Source: Malachius bipustulatus
Lineage: Eukaryota > Arthropoda > Insecta > Coleoptera > Melyridae
Assembly (NCBI GenBank): GCA_910589415.1
Contig: OU342637.1
Span: 24,775,162-24,839,161, forward strand
DNA: 64,000 nt
Direction: 5' to 3'
The position numbers and the translations under genes were made by a program. The notes beneath the pieces are model-generated. The model was not told the origin of the DNA. It saw only the letters and a program-made list of their open reading frames with translations, and made no database searches. The stretch's first letter is position 1; every line of letters begins with the position of its first letter. Shown here piece by piece: positions 33,880 through 46,669 of this stretch.

Positions 33880-34820
33880 ATTTTGTCCGTCGCTAGGTCT
33901 GTGGGTCTTTTCTAGGAAACACTCTAAATGCGCCTTTTTTCATCTGGGAAAGTTGAAATTTGACTCGATTGAAACGGTGCCTATTGAAAATGAGCGGGAT
34001 CCCGGGAAATGTAATTTTTTCGGGAATTTCGGGATTTTTCGGGAAGAGCCTAAAAAACACTCTAAGTGTCTGAAAGTGGCACCCAAAGTTGAAATTTGGC
34101 AGGGACGAACCTTGGGGCCGTAGTTTTTTTTGCAACGTCCCACCTATAGGATTTTTTCTCGGCAACGGTACATCGCGAAGAGATTCTGTTGACACAGTTA
34201 CTTAGGGAAAGCATCACGCATGCTTTCGAATTTTTCCCAAAATTTTTTAACCGATCAAAAAAATAATAAATCAGTGTGATAGAGACGTGCATAATAAAGG
34301 TAGATATGTTTTTTCACGCGAAAGGTCGGCAAAAACGACTTATTCATAAAAAAACTAAAATGCCTAAAAAAAAATTCTTGGAAACGGTGCGTGCAAGCGA
34401 AATATTGAATCAGACCTTTTTTGAGGAGCACTTTAATTACTACTTTTTTATTTGAAATATTTTCCCGAAAAATTTGCGGTTTTCTCGCTATTTCAAGAAA
34501 AAGAGAAAATTTCTGCTGAAACGTCAATTAAACCGACAGTGGCTGTAAAATTTTGGAAATGGTACGAACATTTTAAAGCCTGACTCTTCGGCAACAGAAA
34601 TGAACGAAAATATTTTTTTCAAAAAGCGCCAAATAAAAAAGTTATTGAAGAAAATTTGGACTGGTGTCTGTTTTTTAAATTATTTTATTAGTTGTGACTT
34701 CAAAGGTAATTTAATTCATTTTTTGAGCTGTCAGATTTATTAAAGTAAAGAAAGCTGATTTTATCCGAAACGGTGGGCGCTTCGAATCGACGATTATTTT
34801 TCATAGATAAGGTATTTCCT
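33880..34820. repeat. Degenerate repeat region with GAAACGGTGC-type units
   Basis: AAACACTCTAAATGCG (33,918) and AAACACTCTAAGTGTC (34,054), each followed by AAAGTTGAAATTTG, form a duplication of about 136 bp. GAAACGGTGC or close variants recur at about 33,968, 34,155, 34,378 and 34,766. No long protein frame survives. Confidence 0.55.
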
Positions 34821-35400
34821 CAGCAACCGAAACGTCAAAATGCGATTGCGAAATCTTCCAAAATAGCCGCTACAGCCGCTTTTGAAAATTGGCCAATTTT
34901 TTTTTCAAAATCCACTTTGAAGGCCTGTAAATGACAAAATATTGGGCCAATTACGACGAAATTTGGCAATCAGTCAGCACCAATTTTCACCTATATGCCG
35001 ATACCTTTGCTGTGTTCTTACGATAATCAAGGCCGAAGTTACAGTAAAAAATATCAGAAATGCACATTTTCTCTTAGAAACTTCTTCGATTTTCAACAAA
35101 ATAGGCGAAAATAAGCAAAAAATTCGGAATTTTTTTTCTTCGTGATTTCCGGGTACAGCCAACTCGGGGATTACTTGCGCGAGGTAGCCGAAGAATTCTA
35201 TTGTGACAATTTTAAATTTTTTTCGATGAAATTCGAAAAAAAAAATGATGAAATTCGAAAAGCATGAGACTAAAGCAAGACAGTATGAAATAATGCCATT
35301 ACCATGGAGAGAGTCGCTTGAAATTTCTGCTTTGCTATTGCTGCTTTGATGAGGGCGAATCACTTAATTACCGACCGGTTAATGAGATATAAATGAGATT
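34821..35400. other. No recognisable gene
   Basis: The 129-codon minus-strand frame at 34,974-35,363 is AT-rich with no family resemblance and is within what chance would give in a window this size. Confidence 0.4.
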
Positions 35401-35417
35401 TTATATTTGGTAATCTC

Positions 35418-35710
35418 ATGCACGGGCGACTTTACCTAGAAGCATTGAATGATTTTCTTTACCTGGAATACCATTTAATTTCCCTACAAGATCGAAGTGC
35501 ATACCACATTAAGATTCCTGGAACAATAGATTGGACGAATAGGTGCTCTGGTATGGCTACCTGCTCACCAGATTTAAGTCATTTGAATTTGTTCTTGTGG
35601 GACCATCTGCAGAGATAATTTACGCAACAGAATGAGAGTTTCTGTGGAACTTCTGGAAGAGTTGTCCCCACGTATTGTCGAAGAGAGAAGTTTATACTTA
35701 CTACTTACTT
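35418..35710 (+). pseudogene. Tc1/mariner-superfamily transposase C-terminal remnant
   Basis: The plus strand reads GRLYLEALNDFLYLEYHLIS, then TIDWTNRCSGMATCSPDLSH and LNLFLWDHLQ. This matches the end of insect DDE transposases with the pattern RWIGRxGPIxWPxRSPDLTPLDFFLWGHLK. About 30 residues, including the central Asp motif (QQDGAPxH), are deleted between the two parts, and a stop follows LQR. Dead copy; no terminal repeats found. Confidence 0.7.
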
Positions 35711-35719
35711 CTCCAATAC

Positions 35720-37700
35720 CACGATGAGGAGTTCGTGCTTTGCAAATTATTTAGTTTAAGTACTGAACATTCCACATAATTACAGAATTGGTAATTATAG
35801 TTTCAACAACACGATGGAACTTTTCCTATTTACAAGAAAATTAGCTGCAGATTCCGAAACTATGTAAATAGAACGATCTCTGAATGCTAACTAATAGATA
35901 AACCACAACCAAATACGTTTAGTTACAAGAACTTCATCCCACGGAAGTTCAAACTAACAAACAAGTTGATTCGGAAACGGAACATTACAGCAGTTAATAA
36001 TAAACCGACTTGTTTTCTCTTCCCGATATTATAATCCTCCGAATAATTAGCTTTTCTAGGATCTAACCTACGATGATAGTTTGTTGTTATTATCTGCTCC
36101 AAGTCCCTCCTAATATTACACATGCATATTTGATTTGGACTCATTATTAACTTTCCGGGCTAGAAATCCGAAACAAAACCGACCGAATGACTTCCAACAT
36201 TGTTAATTTTCCGCCCACCCTTCGGTTACGCGTGATTAGGGAAACAAATACGCAGCATTATGGTCGGATTCTGTGTAAATGAGTTATTCAAATCAACGGG
36301 ATTTGCTCAATTTAGGCCATGGGACATGCACGAAATTTGTTCGTATTATTCAGGGTTTAAATTGAATACGGTTTTTATTTCAATCCGGGTATCCATCCAC
36401 TATGTGGTTGTTGTTCAAAAGAAATCCTCCTACAAAAGAAGATTATTAAAATTAATGATCAGTGATTGATTTCAGTTAGGTAGCTTATAATTTCCTCTGT
36501 TTATGAAGCGACCGAGGGGGGGATCATCGATAACAGGCAGTTGTTATCTAGGGGTGCCAAAACCTTAGGGCGTTGGCAGAGAGCAAGCGTTCTCTTCTCG
36601 ACTTCAATTATGGGAGTCTCAAATCCTAAAATAATCAGCGAAACGTTTGAATTCTGCGCCATAATTCATCTGCTATAATTATTATATGAGGCGTGCCATG
36701 ATGAAAAATGTTTGTTTGGCATAGGTGCCTATTGAACGAATTTTTGGTTTATGTGTGGTTTGGTTAGAGTTTGATTTCTTATTGTCTTTCTTTGTCTGTT
36801 ATTAACATCTCTATCTCTATTAGTTTTTATTGTAAATGCGTCTGCTGCTTGTTTTAATGTTTCAAGAGTTCTACTATCATAAATCGGCGCTCCTGAAGAA
36901 CTTGGAACTTGGCATCATTTGGAGGATCAACTCGTGAGGCTCGGTATTTCGGTCGGTTGGATTTTAGCAGCAAAACAAAGGCTTGTAAAGTCAATCCTGC
37001 TTCTTGCCAATTCTATAGTTTGCTATCTTAAGCGCCATTTTTGTTATTTACTGTCATTGCTTTCATTTGTCAACATATTTTCTTACATGCAGAAAAGGCT
37101 ATAACTATAAGACGGTAGAATTTATAATCTCAGGACGAGGAAAAAATATCTTTTGAAGGTGGCTACTATAATTTTTGGCTTATTTGTTAACTGTCGTAGG
37201 GAACAATTATGATAGCTGAAGTCTGATTGAAGACAAGATGATGGTACAATACTAATCCTAAAAGTTACCATGCCAGATACAAAAACCAAAATGCTGGCAG
37301 ACGCTGGACCTTACTATGGTTAAGAAGCACAGAGGATGGAAGTACTTATAGCGCAGAGAATTCTTCCAACTCTTCAAGGAAATGTTTCACTTTTTCTTGA
37401 AAGTTTTATTCCTTATGATGGTTTAAGAAGAATTTTTGTTGAGAAGACTGGAAGAGAGTAGTAAACCAGAGAATCAGAAATATGAACGGGGAAAGATAAA
37501 ATAAAAATAAACCAGAAAAACCGAGCCATAATAAGCTATAAACACAGCAATGTTGTCTATTTTATCTCTTTCCGCGCATAATGAAAATATTCATCACATA
37601 GAAACTAGTAGTCTGAAAAATAATCAGCTCAGAGGATAAATACCATAAATAAACTGAAACAAACGAAAACTCGATTCCCTCGTCCGTGAAATATGTGCAT
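35720..37700. other. No recognisable gene
   Basis: Short frames only. If the exon at 37,719 is real, at least the right part of this stretch is its upstream intron. Confidence 0.4.
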
Positions 37701-37718
37701 ATTGTTATTTTCTTGCAG

Positions 37719-37870
37719 GAAATAATTCCTCCGAAGTTGCTCAAGCACTAAATCCCCAAATAGGACTTAGTTTCCAGTCCAGCCAGATCCAGAAAGATGC
37801 CCGACGTACAGTTCCCAGGGTTTCAGTTCCAGAGCGAGCAGGCGAGTTCTCCATCGAGCCTGCAAAATAA
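37719..37870 (+). CDS. Terminal coding exon of an unidentified plus-strand gene
   Basis: A textbook acceptor, TTGTTATTTTCTTGCAG (AG at 37,717-37,718), opens a frame with 2 bases completing a split codon, then 49 codons to TAA at 37,868-37,870. The peptide begins NNSSEVAQALNPQIGLSFQS, continues SQIQKDARRTVPRVSVPERA and ends GEFSIEPAK. GC content and codon use resemble real coding DNA and differ from the surrounding AT-rich sequence. There is no start codon inside, so it is a 3' exon. The upstream exons are not found; the promoter at 14,695 is one conceivable source. No clear AATAAA was seen close downstream. The opposite strand also has a 36-codon frame after an acceptor, but it fits less well. 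Protein family not recognised. Confidence 0.6.
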
Positions 37871-38630
37871 TGTTAGAATCAAGTCTTAAATCAAAATGTC
37901 CATTGAATTTAATTTAAAGGCTGAATTAGCTACATAAATCTTGGAAGCGTGAACTTGAAGGGTTTCACCAGCGGTTTTTGTTTAGGACATCTGGTCAGCA
38001 CCAAACAAACAGACTTTCCATCCCTGGCCACTCTGCGAAATTCCCGGAAATGTAAACGGGAAATATTTAAAATACTCAACTAAAGCTTTCGTTACGGTTC
38101 GCTGCTCTCATTTTTATACGTGAGTACGTTTATCAGTTAGGTGGTACAAAGTATTTTTTTTTTATTAGTCAACAAGTTTCTGCGAGCTGATTTCCGAATA
38201 ATTTTGAGGAAATATTTCAGGAATCTTATTAAGTTCTGTATGTGTAACGCTCAATAATAATTAATCTTTTCCATGTTATTATCATGTAGACAACTTGTCA
38301 GCTTATAATAACATGGTATGTTTAGAAACTATACCGTTGGCCATATACACACTCGTATTATTGTTTGTTTACCCAGATTAGTTAGTGGGAAGGTCATTTG
38401 AAAAAGTACAGTGATGCCATATCTATGGAATATTTTTTTTACAAATTATTGGGTTTATATGGAAAAGATTATGACTAGATTGGTCTTGCCTGTATTGTAG
38501 CAACAGCCTCTATCAGTTATTTGCTACGAATCCTGGAGTTCCGGGTGAATCGTCTGGATAAGAAATTTGTCAATGTGGCATCCTTGTTCAAGTTGCTGAA
38601 CTTGCGGGAATCCCCGCAACGATAATTGTT
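37871..38630. other. No recognisable gene
   Basis: Would start as the 3' UTR of the exon at 37,719. CATAAA near 37,962 is the only nearby poly(A)-like motif. The rest is AT-rich. Confidence 0.35.
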
Positions 38631-38639
38631 TGAAACTTT

Positions 38640-39680
38640 GTTGGACTTGATATTGATATGAGGGTGTCAGAAGCGCTGCGACCTATTAAAGACCTACTTA
38701 GGAATTTCAGGATTTGAAGGGGATCGAGACTGGGTTGAGCCCCTCCGTTGAGCTGGTGTTGTCCCAGGACACTTCTTCTCTCGCGTTCTAGTGATCCGCG
38801 TTTTCTTCCCTGCAGAATCTGTAAACGCCATATTTTAAAATTCCAAGTTTTCTCAGGTGTTCATTGAGCTTGCCATGACCTATTAGGAATCCCGTTAGCA
38901 TCTGAGACTTCCTTTCTTGAGTGTCAAGAGTTTTCTTGACCTTTCTCGGTTAAAGTTACCGAGGAGTTCCTTGGATTTCCTCGAGCGTGAGAGGTTTTTC
39001 CATTAGACTTCTTTCAGTTTGCCTTCTTCGTTTTGGAGTTCTGCTTTAAAGAAGGTGTCTTCAAGACCACTGAATGGCTCTGGTCCTATGAAGGCAGCTG
39101 CTGCTTCTTTTCTTGCCAATGAGTGGGCACGTTCGTTTCCCTCAATCCTAGTGTGACCTGGTATCCATTTGAGGTAAGTTTTTTTCTCTTTGCCTAGTTT
39201 CTTGAGTTTTTGTAGGCAATTCCATGCCATTTTAGAACTGATGATAGGAGAGCTCAGCGTTTTTATGGCTGCTTCACTGTATTGCCATTTCTCTATTTTT
39301 ATAATCTCTGTCGAGGTTTATTAGGGCGCATACTTCTTTTGCGTATAGTTCGGCTTGAAGTATGCTTGGGGATGTTCCTCCTGCCCCAGTTCCATCGATG
39401 GCCTTTGAGCCGTCATGTACCATTTTATTGTACCTTCTTTGGGAGTGTTTATGGGATGTGTTGCTCCCTTCCTCTTTCGTAGACAGTTCCATGAAGTTTG
39501 TCTTGAAACTGAATTTCTTGACAGTTTTGTCTTTTGGCATTATCAGGAGGTTCTTACAGACGTTCAGGGGTTGATTCCCATGGCTTTACTTACTGTTGCG
39601 CTCAAGTGCTTGTTCCACAGTAGCCTTCTTTTTTCCATTCTAACTCGACTTCATTTAGGTCGATTATTTTGAGGTTTGGA
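38640..39680 (-). pseudogene. LINE 3' end with RNase H domain, degraded
   Basis: Minus-strand order: KKEGYCGTS (about 39,630); HDGSKAIDGTGAG (39,430-39,390), the first RNase H acidic motif; ILQAELYAKEVCAL (about 39,360); WNCLQKLKK and LKWIPGHTRIEGNERAHSLA (39,180-39,110), the usual RNase H end; then a Cys-His end, CRFCREE (about 38,820). Frames change near 39,280 and further on, so it is not intact. Clade likely R1/LOA/I-like because of the RNase H. Plus-strand frames at 39,282-39,884 are antisense shadows. Confidence 0.8.
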
Positions 39681-39689
39681 AGCTTGTGT

Positions 39690-41630
39690 TTTTTTCTAAA
39701 TGGTATCAGTGTAGTTTTTGTAGGACTTTTGTTGTTTTGCACAGGTTGTCCAATTTCCCATGTCCCTGAAATTTCGCAAAATCAGTTCTTGTTACTCAAT
39801 AACGAGGTCGTTGACGAAATTGTTGAATTAGTTAGATATCCGGAGGAAGCTCTCTGGTATTGCATTTCAGGAAAATCGGTCTAGCCGTTTCAAATTTTCC
39901 AATTTTAGAAACGCCCCTACAGATTGACCTTTAGGTATAAAATATTAAACTCCTGTAAAACCTATGGAGAACTGATTTTTTGTTCTTTCAAAAAAGACGT
40001 TTTTTGGTATGTACCTACAGTGCGTTCCTTCAAATTTCCGACAACCCGTTTTTGTCAATAGGTAGTAATTTTTCACTTAGGGGCTGAAATTTTTATAATA
40101 ATAGACGTCTGGAGGGAGTTTTCTGGTGTTGCGTTTGAGAAATATCGTTCTATTCTTTTGAAAATGGCAGTCATTTGAATTTTTGTGCTATTACTTGAAC
40201 ATCTTGTAATGCGTTTTTACGATCAACCAGTGGCGTTGGTAAAAAATTGGTCAAAATTTACAATTTTCTAATATACATTGCAGGGCGCGTTTTCAGAGGA
40301 ATAGAACCGAAAATAATCACAATTGGATTAAATTGTGACGATTCGTTCGGAAGAATTATTAATTTTAATAGTAAACAGAAATCAGGACGGGTGTATCAGG
40401 AAAAAGTTCCTTTTTTTAAATAAAAGCCGACCACAAGAGACGAAATTGACAGAGTCTAAATGGTTATAAAACGAGTCAGCCCCTGGAGAATTTTGGTACC
40501 ACTTTTTACTCCGCAAATACGTATATAAAGATAAATTTATTACCCAAATGGGAATTCCAGTTACCAGCTCTCATTTATTGCTCTGTCCTGTGGCATTCTG
40601 GAACTTTTTTCTTTCTGGTTAGGCAAACAAATAATGTAAAAAAAAGTTAATTTCATTTATTATATCATATTTAATAGCCGTTTCTAGGTCTATATAGCGC
40701 CATCGCTTCTTATTGAAGTGATTCCTGAGAAAATCAACTTATTTTTGTCTCGGACTCGCTTCGAAGGACAAACATCAGTAACTGGCGCAGCTATAATAAT
40801 TTTCCTCGTCATGGTGAGAAAGCAGAAAGGCAAAGCGAAAGCCATGCATAAAAGATATTTCGTTCTGAATTTAGTTCCACTGATTACAAGGTGAAGAGAG
40901 AGTAAACATACAATTAAGCACATGAGAAAGAAATTACGGAGTTGAGAAAGTTACATTTGAGAGGACAGATTCTTATAAATATTCAATAATCCGCGGGGGT
41001 ATAATTTCTCTCTTTATAATTTATCAACTTTCCGAATTAGCAAGTCAAATGGCGTCTTTAAGGGTCAAGACATCAAGGAGGAGAGTCACATTTTCATCAT
41101 GAACGTCTCGGGCATGCAGATTTGAATAGCTTGATGAGATGAGACAGACTGAAACGCCACACGTTCCAAATAAATCCACAAAATTCGCCCTCTGATTACA
41201 AAAAGTCTTCTGGTTTCGCGGGAGATTTACATTGTTATGTTGCAATTTTCCAGACCGAAATTGACCTTATTTAACTTAAGCTATGTTCCATTCATCAATT
41301 TTTTTACGGCTAATCAAGGAATTCTTTAGAGTTTATAAAGAAGATCTGGGATACATTTTAATATGGTAATTTTTCTCATAAACTTGCTAATATTTAACCC
41401 CTGCTAGTCCATAAAGCTGATATTTCTTTTCGTCTAGCTCATAGTAGATTTTCACACGCAGATTTCCCATTTATATTTAAGAGCGATTTAAAATAGAACG
41501 CTGCAAGATGCTCAACAGGTTAAGGTTCATTATGGGTCAATTAATAATTCATTGAAGCATAACTAATTAATTAATGGAATCAGTAATAAATTTTTCGTGA
41601 CTGCGCTCTGGTTCTTTCCCGTTCACTTAC
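39690..41630. other. No recognisable gene
   Basis: AT-rich. Frames at 40,690-40,923 and 41,045-41,245 (minus) match nothing I know. Confidence 0.4.
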
Positions 41631-41645
41631 CAAAATAACCTTTCA

Positions 41646-42186
41646 ATGTCCTCTAAAAAGTTCCCCGCTCGATGGAAACTTTCAAGGGTGGTCCCTGTCT
41701 TCAGAAAAGGCAACAGGAGTGAAATTAACAATAATTATAGGCAGGTATGTATCTTACCTAATGTTGGAAAAGCTTTTAAGGAGGCTTTTTATAGAGTACT
41801 GTACCCACACGTCAAGCTTCACATATCCAACACGCAACATGGTTATCAACAAATTATTGACTGTCGATCCCAATTTTTCCAGAGCCTTCAACAGGATAGA
41901 TCATAGCTTGCTTATCCGTAAGCTCTCCAGCTTTGGCTTATCTGATGCTCTTATTACCTTTGCTCATTATTTTTCCGATTGCTCACAGTACATGTTCTAC
42001 TGTGGCTCAAGCTCCCTCGAATACACTGTCAACTCTGGTGTTTTGCAGGGCTCCAAGCTGGGGCCATTGTTCTTTAACTTGTTGCTTAACGATATCGTCA
42101 ATGGTTTGTGGGTCAGCCATCTTCTTTATGCCGACGACCTGAAAATCTACTTTGAGCTGAGATCGCTTGAAGACTGCCACGCTTAA
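41646..42186 (+). pseudogene. LINE reverse transcriptase (Jockey/CR1-like) with YADD, frameshifted
   Basis: The first frame (41,646-41,890) reads PARWKLSRVVPVFRKGNRSE and YRQVCILPNVGKAFKEA, the finger region. After a shift, the second (41,880-42,186) reads SRAFNRIDHSLLIRKLSSFG, SGVLQGSKLGPLFFNLLLND and HLLYADDLKIYF. The catalytic YADD is retained. About 170 codons of polymerase remain. A deletion joins the finger to the palm at about 41,880, where a region of some 30 residues is lost. The most complete polymerase fragment in the window. Confidence 0.88.
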
Positions 42187-42529
42187 AATTGAGATCACCT
42201 ATAATCAGATATAAGAGCAGGGTCGCCACTCTTTCAAACAGGAGATATTTTAGCCATCTTCCAAACAATCTGAAAGGATGAAGTTCTGAGAGATAAATTG
42301 AAAAATGTCGGTAGAGGTTTTATCAAAAAAGCGGAATCTGGTGAGCGCCAGCTGTAGCAACAATATTCTATCCTAGCATGGCTCTATCGACCTGACCTGC
42401 TCAAACGACAACATAGGAACTTGCACATGTAAAGAAGAACTCCCAGAGCCCCGATGATGAACACCACCCACACCCGCAACAGAAGACGAGTGTACACTGT
42501 TGAAATGCACAGAAAAAGCTGCGTCAACT

Positions 42530-42870
42530 ACGTCAGCAGGGCATAGTTTGACTTCCTCCGATATTTGGGAAGAAAGAGGTCAAAAATGGAATAAATATCT
42601 CTTGCCTCCCTCTTACTGTCGTAAATGATCTTCAACGCCCGAACTTTGTTTTCGCTGTTATAACCAATTCGTATTACCTTCTTGGGCTGGGGGAAAGAAC
42701 CAAGTGGAGACAAAATTCCATTTACATGATTCAAGTCATCCAGGACTCTGCCAGCTAAATTTCAGCGGTCGACTCTGGTACATTGAAGAGAAAACTGTCT
42801 GTGGCTCTCCAACTCCGAGACAATATCAGCTACTAGTTCTCAAAGTACCCCCCGAGGCTGCATTAGCTAC
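42530..42870 (-). pseudogene. LINE ORF1 (gag-like) remnant
   Basis: On the minus strand: DIVSELESHRQFSLQC (about 42,830), then after a stop LDDLNHVNGILSPLGSF, KKVIRIGYNSENKVRALKII and YDSKREARDIY (42,734-42,590). This is the pattern of the Jockey-type ORF1 region (E/R-rich helix, then VxRLGxxxxxKPRPLKVxL). The opposite orientation to the polymerase at 41,646 means it comes from a separate insertion. Confidence 0.6.
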
Positions 42871-42899
42871 CTGCGTCTGAGCAGAAAAACCCTTTTCCA

Positions 42900-44970
42900 G
42901 CCTATTCAAGTCGCCCTTCAACTCACGCACGTCAATGACTTTTCTCCAGTATCTCGAAAATGGGGAGAGCTACAGAAGAACCGCTTACAGTTCAGAACTC
43001 GCACTTTCAATCGTCTACGGGGGGGGGGGACTATTGAAATCGAAGAGAAATTTTTTTTCGAAAAATTTGTATACGGCAGTTTGAAATTTTCATGAAAAGT
43101 CGATGTCTTCAGGTTGGGACGTAATTTTGTGTGAGCACAGCTGACTGTCATAATACGAGTTGGTCAAACAATCCAGTTGGACCGTAAATTCCGCAGTTTT
43201 CTCACAAAACGAGAAAGATAAAATGGCTTTCAGTTTCGGGAACGTCATAGATAGTCTGTTACGTTCTCTGACAAATTTCAAAGTCATTTTTTTATCAAAA
43301 ACAATAATCGCATGTCCATGAAATCGTCTATTGATAGCATACAACGTCAGGACATTAAAAAATGTCGCCAGAAACGGCTCAAGTTACTGAGCGTGTCAAA
43401 AAATCATTTTTGAAAAAATGGCATCATTAAACCTTTGCCCAAAAATGATTTTTCTCCTGTATCTCGAAAACGAGGAAAGCTACAGCAAAATCGTAGAGAA
43501 AAAATCGTTTTATGAAAAAATTGATTAAATTATGATATTATTGTAATAAATTGTGTTTGAAAAATTTAAATACATTCTCCTGCCATTGCAGCTACCAGCT
43601 AGCAACATAATGCAACAAGGAGCGGCATCTTGCTTGGAAAATGTAAGATCACATTGTTGGGTAAAGTAAATAAATTCACCTTTATGAGGCGCATGGCATT
43701 ATTATTAAATGTAGCTGAGAACTAATAAGAGACACCCCGGTATGTCAGATAAAGGTTTAGGTAAATAGGATTTCACCGGATTTGGAACACAATGTAGCAG
43801 AGGATGCGAAGGAGCGGTTTCGTCGTTTCCTGGAATAGATTGCTGAATAAGTAGACGGCGTAATTTCGCCTTTACACTGGCACAGGCATTTTTAAAAACA
43901 CGTTTTTGCACTTAAACTCTGCTTTCCTGGCCGATACAAGGTCTCGTATCTTCTTGAATACCGCCGCTGATATTTAAAATTCTAAACAAACCGGTCATTA
44001 GATGTTTTTTGAACGGAGAAAGCTACAACAGCAAGCGCTCTTTTAGGGTACAAGATTTTGTCATATTGTTTCTTGTTAGCGCTTGAAAGAATCTTTTGTA
44101 TATCTATCCCTCCTGCGGGAGGGAAAAATGAAAAAAAAAATCTAAAAGACATAACGCGTTGTCGGAGTGAATTGGAGTGAAGATATTTCGATTCGTTTCA
44201 GGAAACATCCTATACCTAACCTAATATAGTAGTTTCGTTCAAATGATAAATTAAAAACAAATAAACAAGTCCACGAGATGGTTTGTAGTTTGTACGAGCC
44301 AGAAGTAGGTGTAGGTAGGTATCTATATCGAATTCCCAAAGTTCTTTAAGTATTAATATCAGACCAGGAAAGTGAGAAACGTGTGTGGAATTATTCAGAC
44401 CCAATTCAATTGTTCTCTCCTTCTGATAGTGATTTTACTGAGGGAGAATTCGTTGTTTTATCTACAGATTTGTTAGTTGGGCTCCTATTTCTGAAGTGAG
44501 TCGGGTTGAATTATTGAAGAGTTCTGCCGAAGAATAATCAGGCTATTTCTAACAATAACCCAAGGAACCAAATTGATCGTTTTCTATTTACTCAAAAATA
44601 GAACATTTTACTTAATTTTCTAGTTCCAAAGATCTCATCGAGTAAAACTTTAGTCAAATTTTTACTTTGAAGACATCTAACCAATAAATAAATATTGTGC
44701 AGGTCAGATTTACCAAAATTGGACCTATTAATTGGTTAATATAACTTCAAAGTTATTTTTGAAATAAGAAGGAAAGTCTAGGTACAAGTAAATCGATTAA
44801 GAACAGGACACGGTATTCCTGTGTTTGCGAACATCCTTCAGAATCAATCAATCATGAAATTTCAATAGAAACAATAGACCAGTTATAGAATTTGAAGCTC
44901 TTGTAAAAAAAATCTACATTAACAGCCAGATAACCTCAGTCAGAATGCTGTAAAGTGATAGGAAAACTTC
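42900..44970. other. No confirmed gene; short repeats
   Basis: TTTCTCCAGTATCTCGAAAA (42,941) and TTTCTCCTGTATCTCGAAAA (43,448), each followed by GGxxAGCTACAG, are two copies of a dispersed motif. An 11-bp G run lies at 43,019-43,029. A GTAGGTGTAGGTAGGTATC run is near 44,308. Confidence 0.5.
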
Positions 44971-44979
44971 AAACCAATC

Positions 44980-45440
44980 TAAGCAAGATCATGTCGATAA
45001 TGTTGCAATGTCTCATCAGCTTTCTTCTTTTGCATATTCAACTTTTTATGACAGCACTATTAAGTGTGTCCCGATATTCTACTAATGCTCTAAAAGCCTC
45101 TTCTTTATAATTTGCCATGATATAATTCCTCATTCTGACCTAAGAAACAATCGTGCAGTACCAGAACCAGAAAGTGATTTCTTACCATACAAAAATTTTT
45201 CCATCGGGGACCACTGAACTACATCTACTATATCTTCAAAATCTTCGATTCACCTCGTAATTATGAAGTCGCCGCCTCCACTATACTTTTGTAGTACCTC
45301 GTCTACATCTCTTAAACTCACCCTCAGCCTTACAGATTCTCCCTTTCTGGCAACATTTTAATTTTCGGCTTTCTTCTTTTTTCTTTCATATTTTCTTGTG
45401 TTTCTTCGTCTTGTGGTTCAACGTTGTCTTCACTTTTAGT
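44980..45440 (-). pseudogene. Ty3/gypsy-type gag remnant
   Basis: On the minus strand: VRLRVSLRDVDEVLQKYSGG, then a stop in the place of Trp in ITR(W)IEDFEDIVDVVQW, KFLYGKKSLSG, IKKRLLE, and after frameshifts KLNMQKKKADETLQHY. This is the order of arthropod retrotransposon gag proteins (WxxxFE...QKxxYAKxxLxG...LxxRKKxxDETxxEY). At least two stops and one or two frameshifts; no protease or polymerase seen beside it. Confidence 0.65.
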
Positions 45441-46290
45441 CTAAGTAGTAATTTTTTTCTTCTTGCCTGATTCCTCATTCTTAAGAAAGTTGTGTTCGTC
45501 TTCGTCGTGATGAGAAAAATCGATATTTTGCACGAACTGCGACGTCGAATTCACACTAGACGCGAACCGTAAAAACGCAGAAGGTCATTGATTGTCTTAT
45601 TTTGACCATTTCAAACTTGCAAAGGAAACTGGAGATAGGAGATGGAAACTTCATTTTTCTCAGAGATTGCTTAAGAAATGGAAGATAGCTCTACTTACAG
45701 GTGAGTTGTAGCAGTGCACACAAATTTACCATTTGCCAAAAAGAGATGTACTTGCAGGGGATTAAAACAGCAACTCAGTTGTTTCTCTTCCACGATGAAA
45801 GAAATAGATACTGCACTAATTATAAACTACGCTTTACGGTTTGAAGGGTTTTGATTCTTCTTCAGTTAATGAAATCCAGATGAGTTTGTTCTATTTCTTG
45901 GGAGTGTACAATAATATGATTATGAACCATCAGTACATGACAATAAATTTTTTAATAAATTCTTCGTCCTTTCATCATGTTTTTGTACAGTTAGTTTATG
46001 ACATCTACTTACAGAGTACAGAGACACTCTTTTTAAAGTAATTTTACTTCTCAAGAAGTGGCAACGTAGACTCTACTCGTCCAGGGACTTGTGACTTGTT
46101 CCGAGACCCCCAAGAAACCGTGTAAAAGCGTCACGGTGAAATCTAATGCATAAATTGCACAAAACCATCGTTCCATGATGAATTATTATTACACCAGCAA
46201 ATGGAATGCGATTTGAATCACGAGTTGACCGCCATAAAATTCAAACACTAACACCAACACTACCCCGGAATAACAGAATGTAATTTTTCA
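45441..46290. other. No recognisable gene
   Basis: Contains a partial copy of a motif shared with 23,286 (GTTGTAG, then AATTTACCATTT) near 45,705-45,740. Confidence 0.4.
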
Positions 46291-46297
46291 GATTTTA

Positions 46298-46341
46298 CTG
46301 GTGCTGGTGTTGGTGTTGGTGTTGGTGCTGGTGCTGGTGCC
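46298..46341 (+). repeat. GGTGYT hexanucleotide microsatellite
   Basis: About seven units of GGTGTT or GGTGCT. An AACACTAACACCAACACTAC stretch just upstream (about 46,244) is close to its complement, so the region may fold. Confidence 0.85.
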
Positions 46342-46669
46342 GCTTGCGTTACTTTTGATGAGCTCTGATTTCGTATTCCGTTTCAATAGACCCCAATTAT
46401 CTCGAATCACTTCCAGCATCTGCATTCCGTTTGATCCCCGTTGTGATTATCTTCATAGAGCAGATCCTTTTTATTTTTCATCCCTTTCCTGCATATTTGA
46501 ACGCTCAGCCGAGAAATCAGAGGGACGTGTGATGTTACATCCTTGTACCGTTTTTAAACTGCAGCACGTTTGATTAATTCGCGTAATTACCGCTAAACTT
46601 GGCTGTAATTTAAGAAGAGTCACTATTTAGTGACCATTAAAATGATTAACGAGCGATTATAGAGATTTA

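Noticed and set aside
39282..39884. Four overlapping plus-strand frames
   Set aside because: Antisense to the LINE RNase H region.
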